From Planctomycetota bacterium (GTDB lineage Bacteria; Planctomycetota; Planctomycetia; Pirellulales; PLA5): a stretch of 35,441 nt of DNA. Position numbers and translations under genes: made by a program. Below, one piece after another: positions 19,327 to 26,544 of the stretch. Each line of letters opens with the position of its first letter. Position 1 is the first letter of the stretch. The stretch is taken from NCBI GenBank assembly GCA_003576845.1, contig QEVJ01000056.1:1-35441 (forward strand), given 5' to 3'. The notes under the pieces are model-generated. The model ran no database searches. It saw nothing but the letters and a program-made list of their open reading frames with translations, and was not told the DNA's origin.

Positions 19327-20394
19327 TTACGCATTGCTGCAATCCAGCGCCGGGTCGGCAACCGACGCGGGCCGTCTTCCCGGCAAGTCCTCTGCGTACC
19401 ACTGGGCCAGGACCGCGTGAATCTGCTCCGAGCGGTGAATCCGCACGAACGCTTCGCGCACGGCCTGTGCCTGGGGATGTAGCTGCGAGTACTTGATGCC
19501 GAACTTTCGCATTTGCTGCCCGCAGCGATTTGGCCCGTAAAGCTCCTCCGCGAGCCGATAGTGTTCGGCGATGACCTCGCGCTGCTCGAACAGCGACGGC
19601 GGTTCCGGCAGCGGTTCGCCGGCGGCGAGCGCTCGGCACTCGCGAAAGATCCACGGATTGCCGATGGCCCCGCGAGCCACGGTCACGCCGTCGACGCCCG
19701 TCTCGCGGATCATGTCGAGGCAATCCTGGGCGGTAAACAAGTCGCCGCTGCCGAGCACGGTGCGACTGCCGGCGTGCCGCTTTACCTCGGCGAGAAACTG
19801 CCAGTTGCTAGGCCCGTCGTAGCGTTGCAGAACGGTTCGGCCGTGCACGGTAATCGCCGCCACGCCCGCCGCCCATGCGCCATCGAAAATTGTGTAGAAT
19901 CGGTCGCGGCTCTCGGCCGAATCGTCGATGCCGCGCCGCATTTTGACCGTCACGGGGACGCTTTCCGGCACGGCGTCGCGCACGCGCCGCACGATTTCGA
20001 GCGCCACGTCCGGCTGACTCAAGTGAAATCCGCCCCGGCATCGCCCGAGCACCTTCTTCACCGGGCAGCCGAAGTTGATGTCGACCACGTCGAAGCCGGC
20101 CCGCACGAGCCGCTGTGCCGCGGGGCCAAAATCGTCGGGATTCGCGCCCATCAACTGTCCGCCGACCGGATGCTCTTCGTCGGCGACGTGCATGAAGTGC
20201 TTGTTCCGTGCGCGATCCTTTACGGCCAGCACGAACTGATCGAGCAACACCTCGCAGACGGAATACGAAGCCGCCAGCCGCCTTGCAATCACCCGCATCG
20301 CCGCGTCGCTATAGCCCGAGAGCGCCGCCTGCACGACGGGGAAGTCGAGCTGGAAGCGGCCAATGGAGAGCGTGGGCAGCGTCACGGGCGGCAT
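19327..20394 (-). CDS. tRNA-dihydrouridine synthase
   Basis: Encodes 355 residues. FMN-dependent enzyme that reduces uridine to dihydrouridine in tRNA D-loops. Seen: the N-terminal FPVVQAALSGYSDAAMR (FMN-binding start), GGQLMGANP, INFGCPVKKV with catalytic Cys at about residue 110, KMRRG with Lys 151, ITVHGRT with His 183, LGSGDLFTAQD, and ARGAIGNPWIFRE, which together define the family. The segment after the Cys (LGRCRGGFHL) differs from the usual GAG-A-L of DusB, so no specific Dus subtype symbol is given. ATG at 20394 follows AGGTG six bases away; an in-frame alternative at 20439 is less supported. It lies 49 bp behind the conserved unknown gene on the same strand, and the pair is probably co-transcribed. 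Confidence 0.93.
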   Translation of the reverse strand: MPPVTLPTLSIGRFQLDFPVVQAALSGYSDAAMRVIARRLAASYSVCEVLLDQFVLAVKDRARNKHFMHVADEEHPVGGQLMGANPDDFGPAAQRLVRAGFDVVDINFGCPVKKVLGRCRGGFHLSQPDVALEIVRRVRDAVPESVPVTVKMRRGIDDSAESRDRFYTIFDGAWAAGVAAITVHGRTVLQRYDGPSNWQFLAEVKRHAGSRTVLGSGDLFTAQDCLDMIRETGVDGVTVARGAIGNPWIFRECRALAAGEPLPEPPSLFEQREVIAEHYRLAEELYGPNRCGQQMRKFGIKYSQLHPQAQAVREAFVRIHRSEQIHAVLAQWYAEDLPGRRPASVADPALDCSNA

Positions 20395-20443
20395 CGCGGC
20401 ACCTGATAGATCGGTCGAGCATTGACGCCCGCACGCCACGGCA

Positions 20444-21187
20444 TCACTTCAGCGCAATCGTCCGCGCGAGCGGTTCGAGCACGTACTCGATCACGTACCC
20501 GTCGACCAGCCGCCGGCAGAGCGCGTGCAAATTGTCGAGCGCCGCGAGGAATGATATGTCCGGCCCAAGGCTGCCGTACTGCCGGGCCGTCACGTACACG
20601 CTCAACTGCTCCTCCGGATACTCGCCCGTGCGAACCTGATAAGCGTTCGTCCGCGTTTCGATGCTCATCCGGCACTGCAGGCGGCAATTCTCGTCCAAGG
20701 CTAGCGTGATCGAAGGCTCGTAATTGATGACCGTCGAACCGGGAATTTCGCCCAGCTTCTCCATTGCCGGCGGACCGCCCAAGGCATCGGCGACGAGCTG
20801 GCTGTGATTGCCGCGGTACGTGAAATCGAACCCGAACAACAAGTCCAGCGATTCGCAATCGAGCGGGCTCATCGAGAGCATGTACGGCGCCAGTTCCAGC
20901 ATCAGTTTGTGCTGCTCGAGAGCATCCTCGATCTGCGTCGGGTTGACCATGCCGGAGCAAATTCGCCGCGGTTCGATGGTGGCCCAGCGATAGTTGCCGC
21001 GTTCCTTGTCCTCTTCGAGGACAAAATCGCCTTTTTCGCGGCAATAAAAGTTGCGCATCGACGGATACGACTTCTGCACGCGCTCGAAGAAATGGAGGAT
21101 CGTCTCGCGGTTGGTGGGCAACTCCATTTCGGTCGACAGGTTCATATTGACGTAGAAATCGTCCGCGTACGAACCATACGGATTCAT
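20444..21187 (-). CDS. conserved protein of unknown function
   Basis: Encodes 247 residues with no signal peptide, no membrane segment and no motif I recognise. The sequence is balanced and globular-looking: MELPTNRETILHFFERVQKSYP near the start, a central ESLDLLFGFDFTYRGNHSQLVADAL, then TVINYEPSITLALDENCRLQCRMSIETRTN and a C-terminal helix-rich stretch. The E-x-x-x-LLFGFDF region and a later strand-rich part suggest two alternating alpha/beta halves. I believe homologues occur in other planctomycetes but cannot confirm this. It precedes the tRNA-dihydrouridine synthase gene and may share its promoter. ATG at 21187; no strong ribosome site is visible. Confidence 0.75.
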   Translation of the reverse strand: MNPYGSYADDFYVNMNLSTEMELPTNRETILHFFERVQKSYPSMRNFYCREKGDFVLEEDKERGNYRWATIEPRRICSGMVNPTQIEDALEQHKLMLELAPYMLSMSPLDCESLDLLFGFDFTYRGNHSQLVADALGGPPAMEKLGEIPGSTVINYEPSITLALDENCRLQCRMSIETRTNAYQVRTGEYPEEQLSVYVTARQYGSLGPDISFLAALDNLHALCRRLVDGYVIEYVLEPLARTIALK

Positions 21188-21569
21188 ATCCGGCCCCTCA
21201 ACCTATCGGTCTTCGTTGATGTGTTGCAAGCTGTGATGTGCGGTTGGCCGCTGCCCGGGGCGATGCCCGGCGATTGGCCAAACTTTGAGTATACGAAGCG
21301 TCCGCGGGCACTGCAAAGGAGCGTTTCATTCCCCATAAATGGTCCGAGTCACGGAAAGCGCTTAGGCAATGGTCGCCGACCCGGCCGTTTCCACGCCCGG
21401 GCGTCGTGTAGGAGGGACTTGAGAGTCTGTCCAACGTTGCCATCGCCTGCCCCGCCATTGCCTATGGAGTGGCAGCACAGCCTCCACTAGGCGCACGAGC
21501 GGAAACCGGCCAGATTGAGGAACGTCCCCGTTACAGACATGACGGAAGTCGTGTCCGACGTTACGAAGC
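21188..21569. other. intergenic region between the unknown gene and tRNA-Sec
   Basis: About 380 bp with no supportable gene. It must hold the minus-strand promoter for the conserved unknown gene and the plus-strand promoter for the tRNA. Short frames here have no recognisable product or ribosome site. Confidence 0.55.
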
Positions 21570-21669
21570 GGAAGTGCTTGTACGCCTGGTGGCGGCCGCG
21601 GTCTTCAAAACCGTCGTGCGGTGCGTTAAGCGCGTCGCAGGTGGGTTCGATTCCCATGCACTTCCGCCA
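21570..21669 (+). tRNA. selC: tRNA-Sec (anticodon UCA)
   Basis: The 8-bp acceptor stem GGAAGTGC (21570-21577) pairs perfectly with GCACTTCC (21658-21665), followed by G-CCA encoded in the DNA. The D arm is CGCC-TGGT-GGCG, with the tetraloop typical of bacterial tRNA-Sec. The anticodon loop CTTCAAA carries TCA at 21605-21607. The variable arm is very long (about 9 bp stem with a TTAA loop), and the T arm is GTGGG-TTCGATT-CCCAT. Eight acceptor plus five T-stem pairs give the 13-bp acceptor/T helix known for bacterial SelC. It reads UGA as selenocysteine, so this genome should encode SelA, SelB, SelD and at least one selenoprotein; none is in the window. A tyrosine integrase converges on its 3' end. 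Confidence 0.96.
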
Positions 21670-22930
21670 TTTTCTTTGCACCTGTTAGCGGGGTGTCGCA
21701 AAATTTCGCAGAAGTGGATACGACACAGACAGTTGCGCTTTGTTCGTTTGATTCGTTGCGATTTGGTGCGCACGCCCGCTGCGCCGCATTTTGTGCGCTC
21801 CGTGCGCCGCTTTCTGCGCCGCTTTGGATTGCCCGCTCGAAATCGCCGTCGGTCACGGTCCAATAGTGCTTCTGCGCGACGAGCGTGCTATGCCCTAACC
21901 ACGCCGCCGCAACGTGGGCAGGGTAATCTGCCGCTAACTCCGTCGCGCGGCTTGCGCGAAGGTTGTGCGTGATTCGCGGCCACGGTTTCAAGCCGGCGCG
22001 GCGGATGATCCGCTCCAGTTGCGTGCGCAGGTTGGCGTTCGGGTCGCGATAGCGCTCGATAACGAATTCGCTTCCGGGCGCGGCCGCGTCGAACACGGCT
22101 TCCAAGTATGGCCGCAACTCCGGGAACAGCGGGACGATCCGCGATTCGTGGCCCGCGTGCCGCGCCGTCTTGGGCGAGCGTACCGTGATTCGGTTGCGTT
22201 CCCAGTCGACATCGGCCCAGGCAAGCGCCAAGTGCTCCGAAGGGCAGCGTAGGCCGCCGTAGCGACTCATGGCGATGATTAGCCGCCATTCGGCATCGGG
22301 AGCCGCGTCCAGAATCTTTGCCGTTTCTTCGCGGGTCACGAAATACTGCCGCGCGGCGTTGCCCACGGGCGCGGATACCAGCTTGGCGAACGGGTTGACG
22401 GCGACCAACTCGCGGTCGACCGCTTGGGCGAAGAAATGCTTGGCAAATCCGCAATGCTTGCGCACCGATGCGTCCGCCATCTTCGCCGCCACGAGCGAAA
22501 GCCGCCAATCGGCTGCGTCGCCCCGCGTAATGTCGCCCAGCGGCTTGTCCGCGCCGAAGTGCCCCGACAATAGCCGCAACGTCTGCCGCCAGATTCGCCG
22601 AGTGTGCGGCGACACGTCGTTTCGGCGGGAAATGTAACCTTCGATGAACGCATTGAGGGTCGCCGACGGTTTCGGCTCCGGATCGGGAATCAGTCCGACG
22701 CGGGCCAGTTTCTTTGCCATCGGCGGTTCAAGGTCCATTACCCATTGGGCCAAGTTTGGCTCCATCGGCCGCTTGAAGTTCAACGATTCGAGCAATTGCT
22801 CCACTCGGCACTTCATGCCTTCCGCCGTGCGCTGCGAAACCTTGCCCAAGCGAAACTGCCGACGCTCGCCATCGGGAGCAACGAACAGAATCCGGCGAGT
22901 GCCGTTTTTCTCGCGTGCAATGCTTGCCAT
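21626..22930 (-). CDS. tyrosine-type site-specific integrase
   Basis: Encodes 434 residues. Catalyses integration and excision of the island. The core-binding domain is about residues 90-175 (LNAFIEGYISRRNDVSPHT with RRIWRQTLRLLSGHF). The catalytic domain shows Arg 228 in GLRCPSE, His 322 and Arg 325 in HNLR, His 347 in WLGHS, and the nucleophile Tyr 356 in KHYWTV. The N-terminal 60 residues (RRILFVAPDGERRQFRLGKVS) form the arm-binding strand-rich region. The last 15 or so residues (EVHGNRTHLRRA) are read antisense from the tRNA-Sec 3' half, so the protein tail is provided by the attachment site. Start ATG 22930 has AAAGGGAAG about eight bases upstream; the frame extends to 23104 but through the XRE gene. 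It is 14 bp downstream of the XRE gene. Confidence 0.95.
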   Translation of the reverse strand: MASIAREKNGTRRILFVAPDGERRQFRLGKVSQRTAEGMKCRVEQLLESLNFKRPMEPNLAQWVMDLEPPMAKKLARVGLIPDPEPKPSATLNAFIEGYISRRNDVSPHTRRIWRQTLRLLSGHFGADKPLGDITRGDAADWRLSLVAAKMADASVRKHCGFAKHFFAQAVDRELVAVNPFAKLVSAPVGNAARQYFVTREETAKILDAAPDAEWRLIIAMSRYGGLRCPSEHLALAWADVDWERNRITVRSPKTARHAGHESRIVPLFPELRPYLEAVFDAAAPGSEFVIERYRDPNANLRTQLERIIRRAGLKPWPRITHNLRASRATELAADYPAHVAAAWLGHSTLVAQKHYWTVTDGDFERAIQSGAESGARSAQNAAQRACAPNRNESNEQSATVCVVSTSAKFCDTPLTGAKKMAEVHGNRTHLRRA

Positions 22931-22944
22931 TGTCACTTCCCTTT

Positions 22945-23160
22945 CTATGTCGCCTTGCGGCCCAAATTGATCGTCAGGTGCAAGCACTCGCCCAACGCAT
23001 TCAAAGCTTCCATCGAAAGCCCGCGGTGCCCGTTGTAGAACTTTGCCAGGGCGCTTTCGTCGATGCCGGTTTCCTTCGCGATTTGGTATCGCGTCAGTCC
23101 GCAATCGTCGATTGCTTGCCGGAGTTGATCCGTCAGCTTGTTCGTTCGTTTCGTCGCCAT
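22945..23160 (-). CDS. XRE-family HTH transcriptional regulator (Cro/CI-like)
   Basis: Encodes 71 residues. A compact helix-turn-helix of the Cro/CI type: LRQAIDDCGLTRYQIAKET forms helices 1-2, and GIDESALAKFYNGHRGLSMEAL forms the recognition helix and helix 4. It is followed by LGECLHLTI and a basic tail. Likely represses or controls the integrase and/or the divergent or upstream element operon. The gene lies 14 bp before the integrase and probably shares its transcript. A good -35/-10 pair (23167-23195) sits directly upstream so that the predicted start of transcription falls at or next to the ATG, which would make the mRNA leaderless, as in phage lambda cI from PRM. Confidence 0.9.
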   Translation of the reverse strand: MATKRTNKLTDQLRQAIDDCGLTRYQIAKETGIDESALAKFYNGHRGLSMEALNALGECLHLTINLGRKAT

Positions 23161-23166
23161 GTTGGG

Positions 23167-23195
23167 ATACTAGTCGATGCTGGCCTTATTGTCCA
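23167..23195 (-). promoter_or_regulatory. sigma70-like promoter of the XRE regulator and integrase
   Basis: On the minus strand TGGACA (23195-23190), a 17-base spacer, and TAGTAT (23172-23167) match the -35 and -10 consensus. Only six bases separate the -10 box from the ATG at 23160. The -35 box overlaps the last codons of the TubC_N/zinc-ribbon gene. The spacer region holds a CTGG...CCAG inverted pair that could be an operator. Confidence 0.6.
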
Positions 23196-23542
23196 GTATT
23201 CTTGCCGTACCAAACCGGAAAGTCGATGAACCGCCCGCATCGCCCGCAGTCCCGCCGGATCGTTTGCCCGCCGTGGATTGGCACGTCACGCCATTTCGTC
23301 GAACCGCACCGGCAAACGGCCACCGTGGGCAACGCCGTCGCCTCTGCCGCCACAACGGGCAACACCGGACCATCGTCGGGCGTCCGTCGCAGGATCGCCA
23401 GCAACGCGGCCTTGTGCGTTTTGAGGCGGTCCAGCAAGTCCGGCGTCGCGGCCGAGCGCGGATGATAACGCAGCCGGTCGCCGTCGGCTTCCAAACGGAT
23501 GCCGAGCCGGTCCAAGTCGGCGAGTAGTTCCGCGGCGTTCAT
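23186..23542 (-). CDS. TubC_N-like domain plus zinc-ribbon protein
   Basis: Encodes 118 residues. Residues 1-50 (MNAAELLADLDRLGIRLEA, GDRLRYHP, PDLLDRLKTHKAALLAIL) closely resemble the TubC_N docking domain, a small helix-strand module best known at NRPS/PKS subunit termini. Residues about 76-110 form a zinc ribbon: CRCGSTKWRDVPIHGG then DCGRCGRFIDF, with two Cys pairs. The ATG overlaps the primase stop in an ATGA, so the two proteins are translationally coupled and probably work together, for example as a loading or specificity factor. That role is inference. The pairing of a TubC_N-like module with a replication-type gene is known to me only as a recurring arrangement in islands; its function is not established. 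Confidence 0.8.
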   Translation of the reverse strand: MNAAELLADLDRLGIRLEADGDRLRYHPRSAATPDLLDRLKTHKAALLAILRRTPDDGPVLPVVAAEATALPTVAVCRCGSTKWRDVPIHGGQTIRRDCGRCGRFIDFPVWYGKNTGQ

Positions 23543-25956
23543 ACGTCACCCCATTCGTCACCGGGGCCGTCAGACTCCGCGTCACCTTCGCCGTCAACGT
23601 CAACGGTATTCGTCGGACCGCCGAGTGATTGGCCGTTACCGTTGACCGCGGACGAAGTTGACAGCCGAAAACGCCGCGTCGGCTGCCCGCGTTGGCCCGC
23701 CGGCGACGGTTCCCACGCTCCGCGGCCAGCCTTCGCCAATTCGTTCAACTCGGCTTCTGCCGCTCCGGGTTCCCTCAGCCATCGGCAACCCATTTGCACC
23801 TCGCGGGCCGTGACCGCAGCGCCCTTGCGCCCGATCCATTCGACAAGCCGCCGCCGCTCGCGGTCTTCATCGCTTTCGCCCAGCATCGCGTAGACGCGAC
23901 GGGCTTCTCCCTTGAACCACGTCGTCAGGCGAACGCCCGCGGCCATGCTCGCGGCGTCAACCACGTCAGGCGATTCCAACGTAGGGTCGTCCGCGGCCCA
24001 ACGAACGCAATGAATCACGAGCGCGAACCGCGGTGCGTATTCTTCCAACTTCGACCACGCGGCGGACAAGTCGCCGGTCGATTCCGCTTGCTCCTGCCCG
24101 TGGACGTTGTAGAACCGTTTCCAAATCGCTTTGGCGTCGGCCGACAACGTGACAATCACGGGCCGCGGTTCGTCGTCATCGTCCATCGCCGGTTGCAGTT
24201 CATACAGACGATCAACCAGCCGGGCGATTTCCACTTCGGCGCTTGGGTCAATGTCGGCTTCGGTCCACCGCTTTGCGATTCGAGGCGGGCAGGACAGCAG
24301 CAGCCGCGCCGCCAAGCCCGACTCCCGATGCTCCATTCCCAGCGCACGATGCAAGATCGCCGGTTGAATGCCGCCGCAGACGCACACCGATGCTTGCGGG
24401 ACGAAGATTGTCCGCGGGTTCCCGGTTTTCCGGTCGACGATGATGCTTTCGCCGTTGTGCATCGAAAGCCAATGGGCCGCGTCCGCACCGCCCTTCCCGC
24501 CGGAATACCTGTCGAACGAGCCGAGCCAGCCCGCAAGTTCATCGCGGGCCATCAACAACCCCCGCGGATTCGACAACAGCAGCGGGGCCAGGGCTTCGAC
24601 GGTCGTGTCGGACACGATCCAGCGCTCGGCTTGTGGAGGTTGCGGCTTCGCGGGCGGGTCTTCGATTGTTTTCTTGTCCCGCTTCCATTCGGCCACCGCC
24701 TTTTCCCACCGCGCCAAGTCGACTTCGTAAAGGTCCGTCGCCGCGGCGTTTCGCTCCAGCGCCTTCCGCTGTCGTTCCCGAACCGGCTTCATAACCAACT
24801 TGAACGCGGGCGTTTTCGCCGTGCCGCTCTCGCCGACAATCGCGGCCCAAAGAATCGCGGGAGCGGTCCAGCCGCGCTTGAGTTGAATCCGGCGCGTGTT
24901 GCCGATGGCGGACGCAATCGCCGTCAGCATCGGCAACGCGAGGTACGACGGATCGCAGCCAATCGCCTTCGCGCCCGCTCGCACGAAGCCTTGCGCCGGT
25001 TCGGGCAGCGAATCGACGGGGAACGGCACGAAAACACCGACTACTTCAGTTGCTTTTTGCGAATTCAATTGTTCGGCTTCATTTGCCAGCGCATCGACGA
25101 TTCGCCGCAGTTCATCCGTCGCGGTGCCTTCGTTGGCTTCGACGAAATCCGCAGCGTCGCCTTTGTCGGGCAGTCCGGGCAGTTCCACGACTTTGACGAC
25201 CGGAGCGGGCGTCAGCTTCGCCAGAATGCCCGCTACGGCGTCCGCGTACTTGCGGCCAGGTGGATCGTTGTCGGGCAACAGAATCACTTCCTTGCCCGCC
25301 AGGGGTCGCCAGTCGGTCTTGTCGGGGGACTCGCAACCATGCGCCGAAGTGGTCGCCGTCAGACCGATGGCCTTCGCCGCGTCGGCCGCCTTCTCGCCTT
25401 CGCAAACGTAGACCCGTTCGGCCTTCGCTAACGCGGGCAGTCCATACAATGGCCGCGGTGTCGGCATCGCCGTAATTTGCCAGCCGTCGCCCTCGCGACT
25501 CGCCGGGCGAATGTCTTTCTTGCCGTTCGGCCGATCCCAACGCACGACAACGCCCACCGGTTCGCCGTTGGCGTCGCGATACGTCCACAGTGCCGCCCGC
25601 GGACCGTGCCGCCGTTCCAACTCGGCTACGGCGTCGCGAGCCAATGCGAACACCTTGCCCGGCGATTGGCCGCTGTCGCGTCCACGGTTTTGCCGTTTTT
25701 CTCGACTCGGGCGCAATACTGTTGACGTTGACGCTGCGAATAGGTCCGCGGGACGCATTCCAACCGCCGCGCAAACGGCGTCGACATTGCATCCCGCGTG
25801 ACAGAAAACCAACACCCGCCCGTCATCGCCTTCCGATATGCTCAAACTCGCCCGCCCGTCATCGTGCGCCGGGCACTTCGCCGTCCAGCCATTCCCCGTG
25901 CGGCGAACGCCTTGCAGCTTGGAAAGCAGCGCCTGCAAATTGCCGTTTGTGTCCAT
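23539..25956 (-). CDS. island primase: zinc finger, Toprim and DUF3987 domains
   Basis: Encodes 805 residues. Residues about 24-60 form a CHC2-like zinc finger (CPAHDDGRAS with C28/H31, and FCHAGC with C52/C56). Residues about 180-250 are a Toprim domain: VYVCEGEKAADAAKA with Glu 186 and LLPDNDPPG with Asp 229/Asp 231. From about 315 to 620 there is a DUF3987 module with a P-loop-like GESGTAKT (375-382), FVPQASVCVCGGIQP and SGLAARLLLSCPP. The C-terminal part is helix-rich (EWIGRKGAAVTAREVQMGCRWL), looking like a winged helix. Zinc finger plus Toprim indicates primer synthesis for element replication; DUF3987 is ATPase-like and could be the helicase part. The start ATG at 25956 lies after a hairpin and repeat region. 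Its stop overlaps the TubC_N gene start. Confidence 0.88.
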   Translation of the reverse strand: MDTNGNLQALLSKLQGVRRTGNGWTAKCPAHDDGRASLSISEGDDGRVLVFCHAGCNVDAVCAAVGMRPADLFAASTSTVLRPSREKRQNRGRDSGQSPGKVFALARDAVAELERRHGPRAALWTYRDANGEPVGVVVRWDRPNGKKDIRPASREGDGWQITAMPTPRPLYGLPALAKAERVYVCEGEKAADAAKAIGLTATTSAHGCESPDKTDWRPLAGKEVILLPDNDPPGRKYADAVAGILAKLTPAPVVKVVELPGLPDKGDAADFVEANEGTATDELRRIVDALANEAEQLNSQKATEVVGVFVPFPVDSLPEPAQGFVRAGAKAIGCDPSYLALPMLTAIASAIGNTRRIQLKRGWTAPAILWAAIVGESGTAKTPAFKLVMKPVRERQRKALERNAAATDLYEVDLARWEKAVAEWKRDKKTIEDPPAKPQPPQAERWIVSDTTVEALAPLLLSNPRGLLMARDELAGWLGSFDRYSGGKGGADAAHWLSMHNGESIIVDRKTGNPRTIFVPQASVCVCGGIQPAILHRALGMEHRESGLAARLLLSCPPRIAKRWTEADIDPSAEVEIARLVDRLYELQPAMDDDDEPRPVIVTLSADAKAIWKRFYNVHGQEQAESTGDLSAAWSKLEEYAPRFALVIHCVRWAADDPTLESPDVVDAASMAAGVRLTTWFKGEARRVYAMLGESDEDRERRRLVEWIGRKGAAVTAREVQMGCRWLREPGAAEAELNELAKAGRGAWEPSPAGQRGQPTRRFRLSTSSAVNGNGQSLGGPTNTVDVDGEGDAESDGPGDEWGDV

Positions 25957-25972
25957 TTGGAGTAAACTTCCC

Positions 25973-26080
25973 TTGGATTCACAAGTCCACGTTTGCGAAG
26001 CGCCCGGCCCCAACGCCGGGCGTTTCGGTTAATGGACTGACCGGGAATCGAACCCGGCGCGTTGGATTCACAAGTCCACG
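25973..26080. repeat. 19-bp direct repeats flanking a hairpin and a tRNA T-arm
   Basis: TTGGATTCACAAGTCCACG occurs at 25973-25991 and 26062-26080, identical over 19 bp and 89 bp apart. On the minus strand each copy reads as an anticodon-arm-like hairpin (TGGA-CTTGTGAA-TCCA). The second copy is part of the tRNA-like sequence; the first stands alone just ahead of the primase ATG. They may be remnants of a duplicated or recombined attachment core. Confidence 0.7.
25997..26026. promoter_or_regulatory. strong hairpin between the tRNA-like sequence and the primase
   Basis: GAAGCGCCCGGC (25997-26008) and GCCGGGCGTTTC (26015-26026) pair over 12 bp with one G-T wobble around a 6-base loop. It sits 41 bp upstream of the primase start on the transcript from the excisionase side and could be a terminator, attenuator or structured replication signal. 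There is no long T-run on the minus strand. Confidence 0.6.
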
Positions 26081-26101
26081 CTGGCGACCACGCCCCAGCC
26101 C
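26033..26101 (-). tRNA. tRNA-like sequence, possibly a degenerate tRNA-His (GTG)
   Basis: On the minus strand a perfect T arm CCGGG-TTCGATT-CCCGG is followed by TCAGTCC-A. GGGCTGG at 26101-26095 can pair with TCAGTCC allowing two wobbles, giving a 7-bp acceptor stem. The anticodon arm is TGGA with loop CTTGTGAA and TCCA, that is an 8-base loop on a 4-bp stem, with GTG (26069-26071 on the plus strand as CAC) in the anticodon position. The D arm is short (3 bp). Total 69 bases and no encoded CCA. The T arm is convincing but the D and anticodon arms are abnormal, so it may be a defective element tRNA, a tRNA mimic or an att-site remnant. Confidence 0.4.
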
Positions 26102-26136
26102 ACCGCGCTACAAAGCGCTTGGGGGTCGGGGGCGGC

Positions 26137-26355
26137 CTACGTCGACACGTCAACGCCGTGGGCCTTCCGACTGAGCCACGCTTGAAGGTCCGCCACGGGG
26201 TATAGAACCGACCGCCGCTTGCCGTTGCCGACGCGGACGCACGGCACAACGCCATCGTGCGTCAGTTGCCAAAGCAGCCGGGGAGAGATACCCAACGCCT
26301 TCGCCGCCTCACGGGGCCGAAGGGCCAGGGGATGTTGCACGCTTGCCGAAGCCAT
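26137..26355 (-). CDS. excisionase-like MerR/HTH_17 DNA-binding protein
   Basis: Encodes 72 residues. A winged helix-turn-helix of the AlpA/Xis (HTH_17) type: ALRPREAAKALGISPRLLWQLT (helices 1-2 and recognition helix), GVVPCVRVGNGKRRSVLYPV (wing with the basic loop) and the final helix DLQAWLSRKA. Such small proteins bend DNA at attachment sites to favour excision or act as operon regulators. Start ATG 26355 has GGAG about nine bases upstream; the frame reaches 26514 but that extension crosses the repeat cluster and looks non-coding. It is separated from the integrase by four kilobases, unlike classical int-xis pairs, and sits next to the repeat cluster at 26416-26527, which it or the large protein upstream could bind. 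Confidence 0.85.
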   Translation of the reverse strand: MASASVQHPLALRPREAAKALGISPRLLWQLTHDGVVPCVRVGNGKRRSVLYPVADLQAWLSRKAHGVDVST

Positions 26356-26527
26356 CGTCGCAAACTCCAACAGGTCGCCCGCCGCGAAGTGCGGCTTGCA
26401 TACCCGTTGGCGCAGCGTTGGGCGAAAAGATACCCAACGGTTGGTGAATCGCGAGGAATCGCCGAGAAATGCCAGGGTCGGCACGGCAAAGAAAAGACTT
26501 CGGGCGTTGGGCAAGCGATGCCCAACG
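26287..26527. repeat. GATRCCCAACG repeat cluster, iteron- or operator-like
   Basis: GATACCCAACG occurs at 26287-26297 (inside the HTH gene) and 26429-26439, and GATGCCCAACG at 26517-26527, all in the same orientation. Inverted copies CGTTGGG at 26416-26422 and CGTTGGGC at 26505-26512 face the latter two, forming two similar hairpins (7 and 8 bp arms) about 89 bp apart. The intergenic part lies between the large HTH-ended protein and the excisionase-like gene. The first copy encodes the conserved ALGIS turn of the HTH, so it may be coincidental. Confidence 0.55.
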
Positions 26528-26544
26528 ATCCAACGCGCGGTCGA

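Noticed and set aside
21570-21669. Selenoprotein gene near tRNA-Sec read through an in-frame TGA
   Set aside because: No gene in the window shows a TGA interrupting a recognised domain; the only break in a recognised frame (hsdS) is TAA.
23692-25431. Plus-strand open frame (579 codons) over the primase gene
   Set aside because: Antisense to a primase with zinc finger and Toprim motifs; Arg-rich shadow.
26033-26101. Calling the tRNA-like sequence a functional tRNA-His
   Set aside because: The 8-base anticodon loop on a 4-bp stem and the 3-bp D stem are abnormal; kept only as a low-confidence tRNA-like feature.
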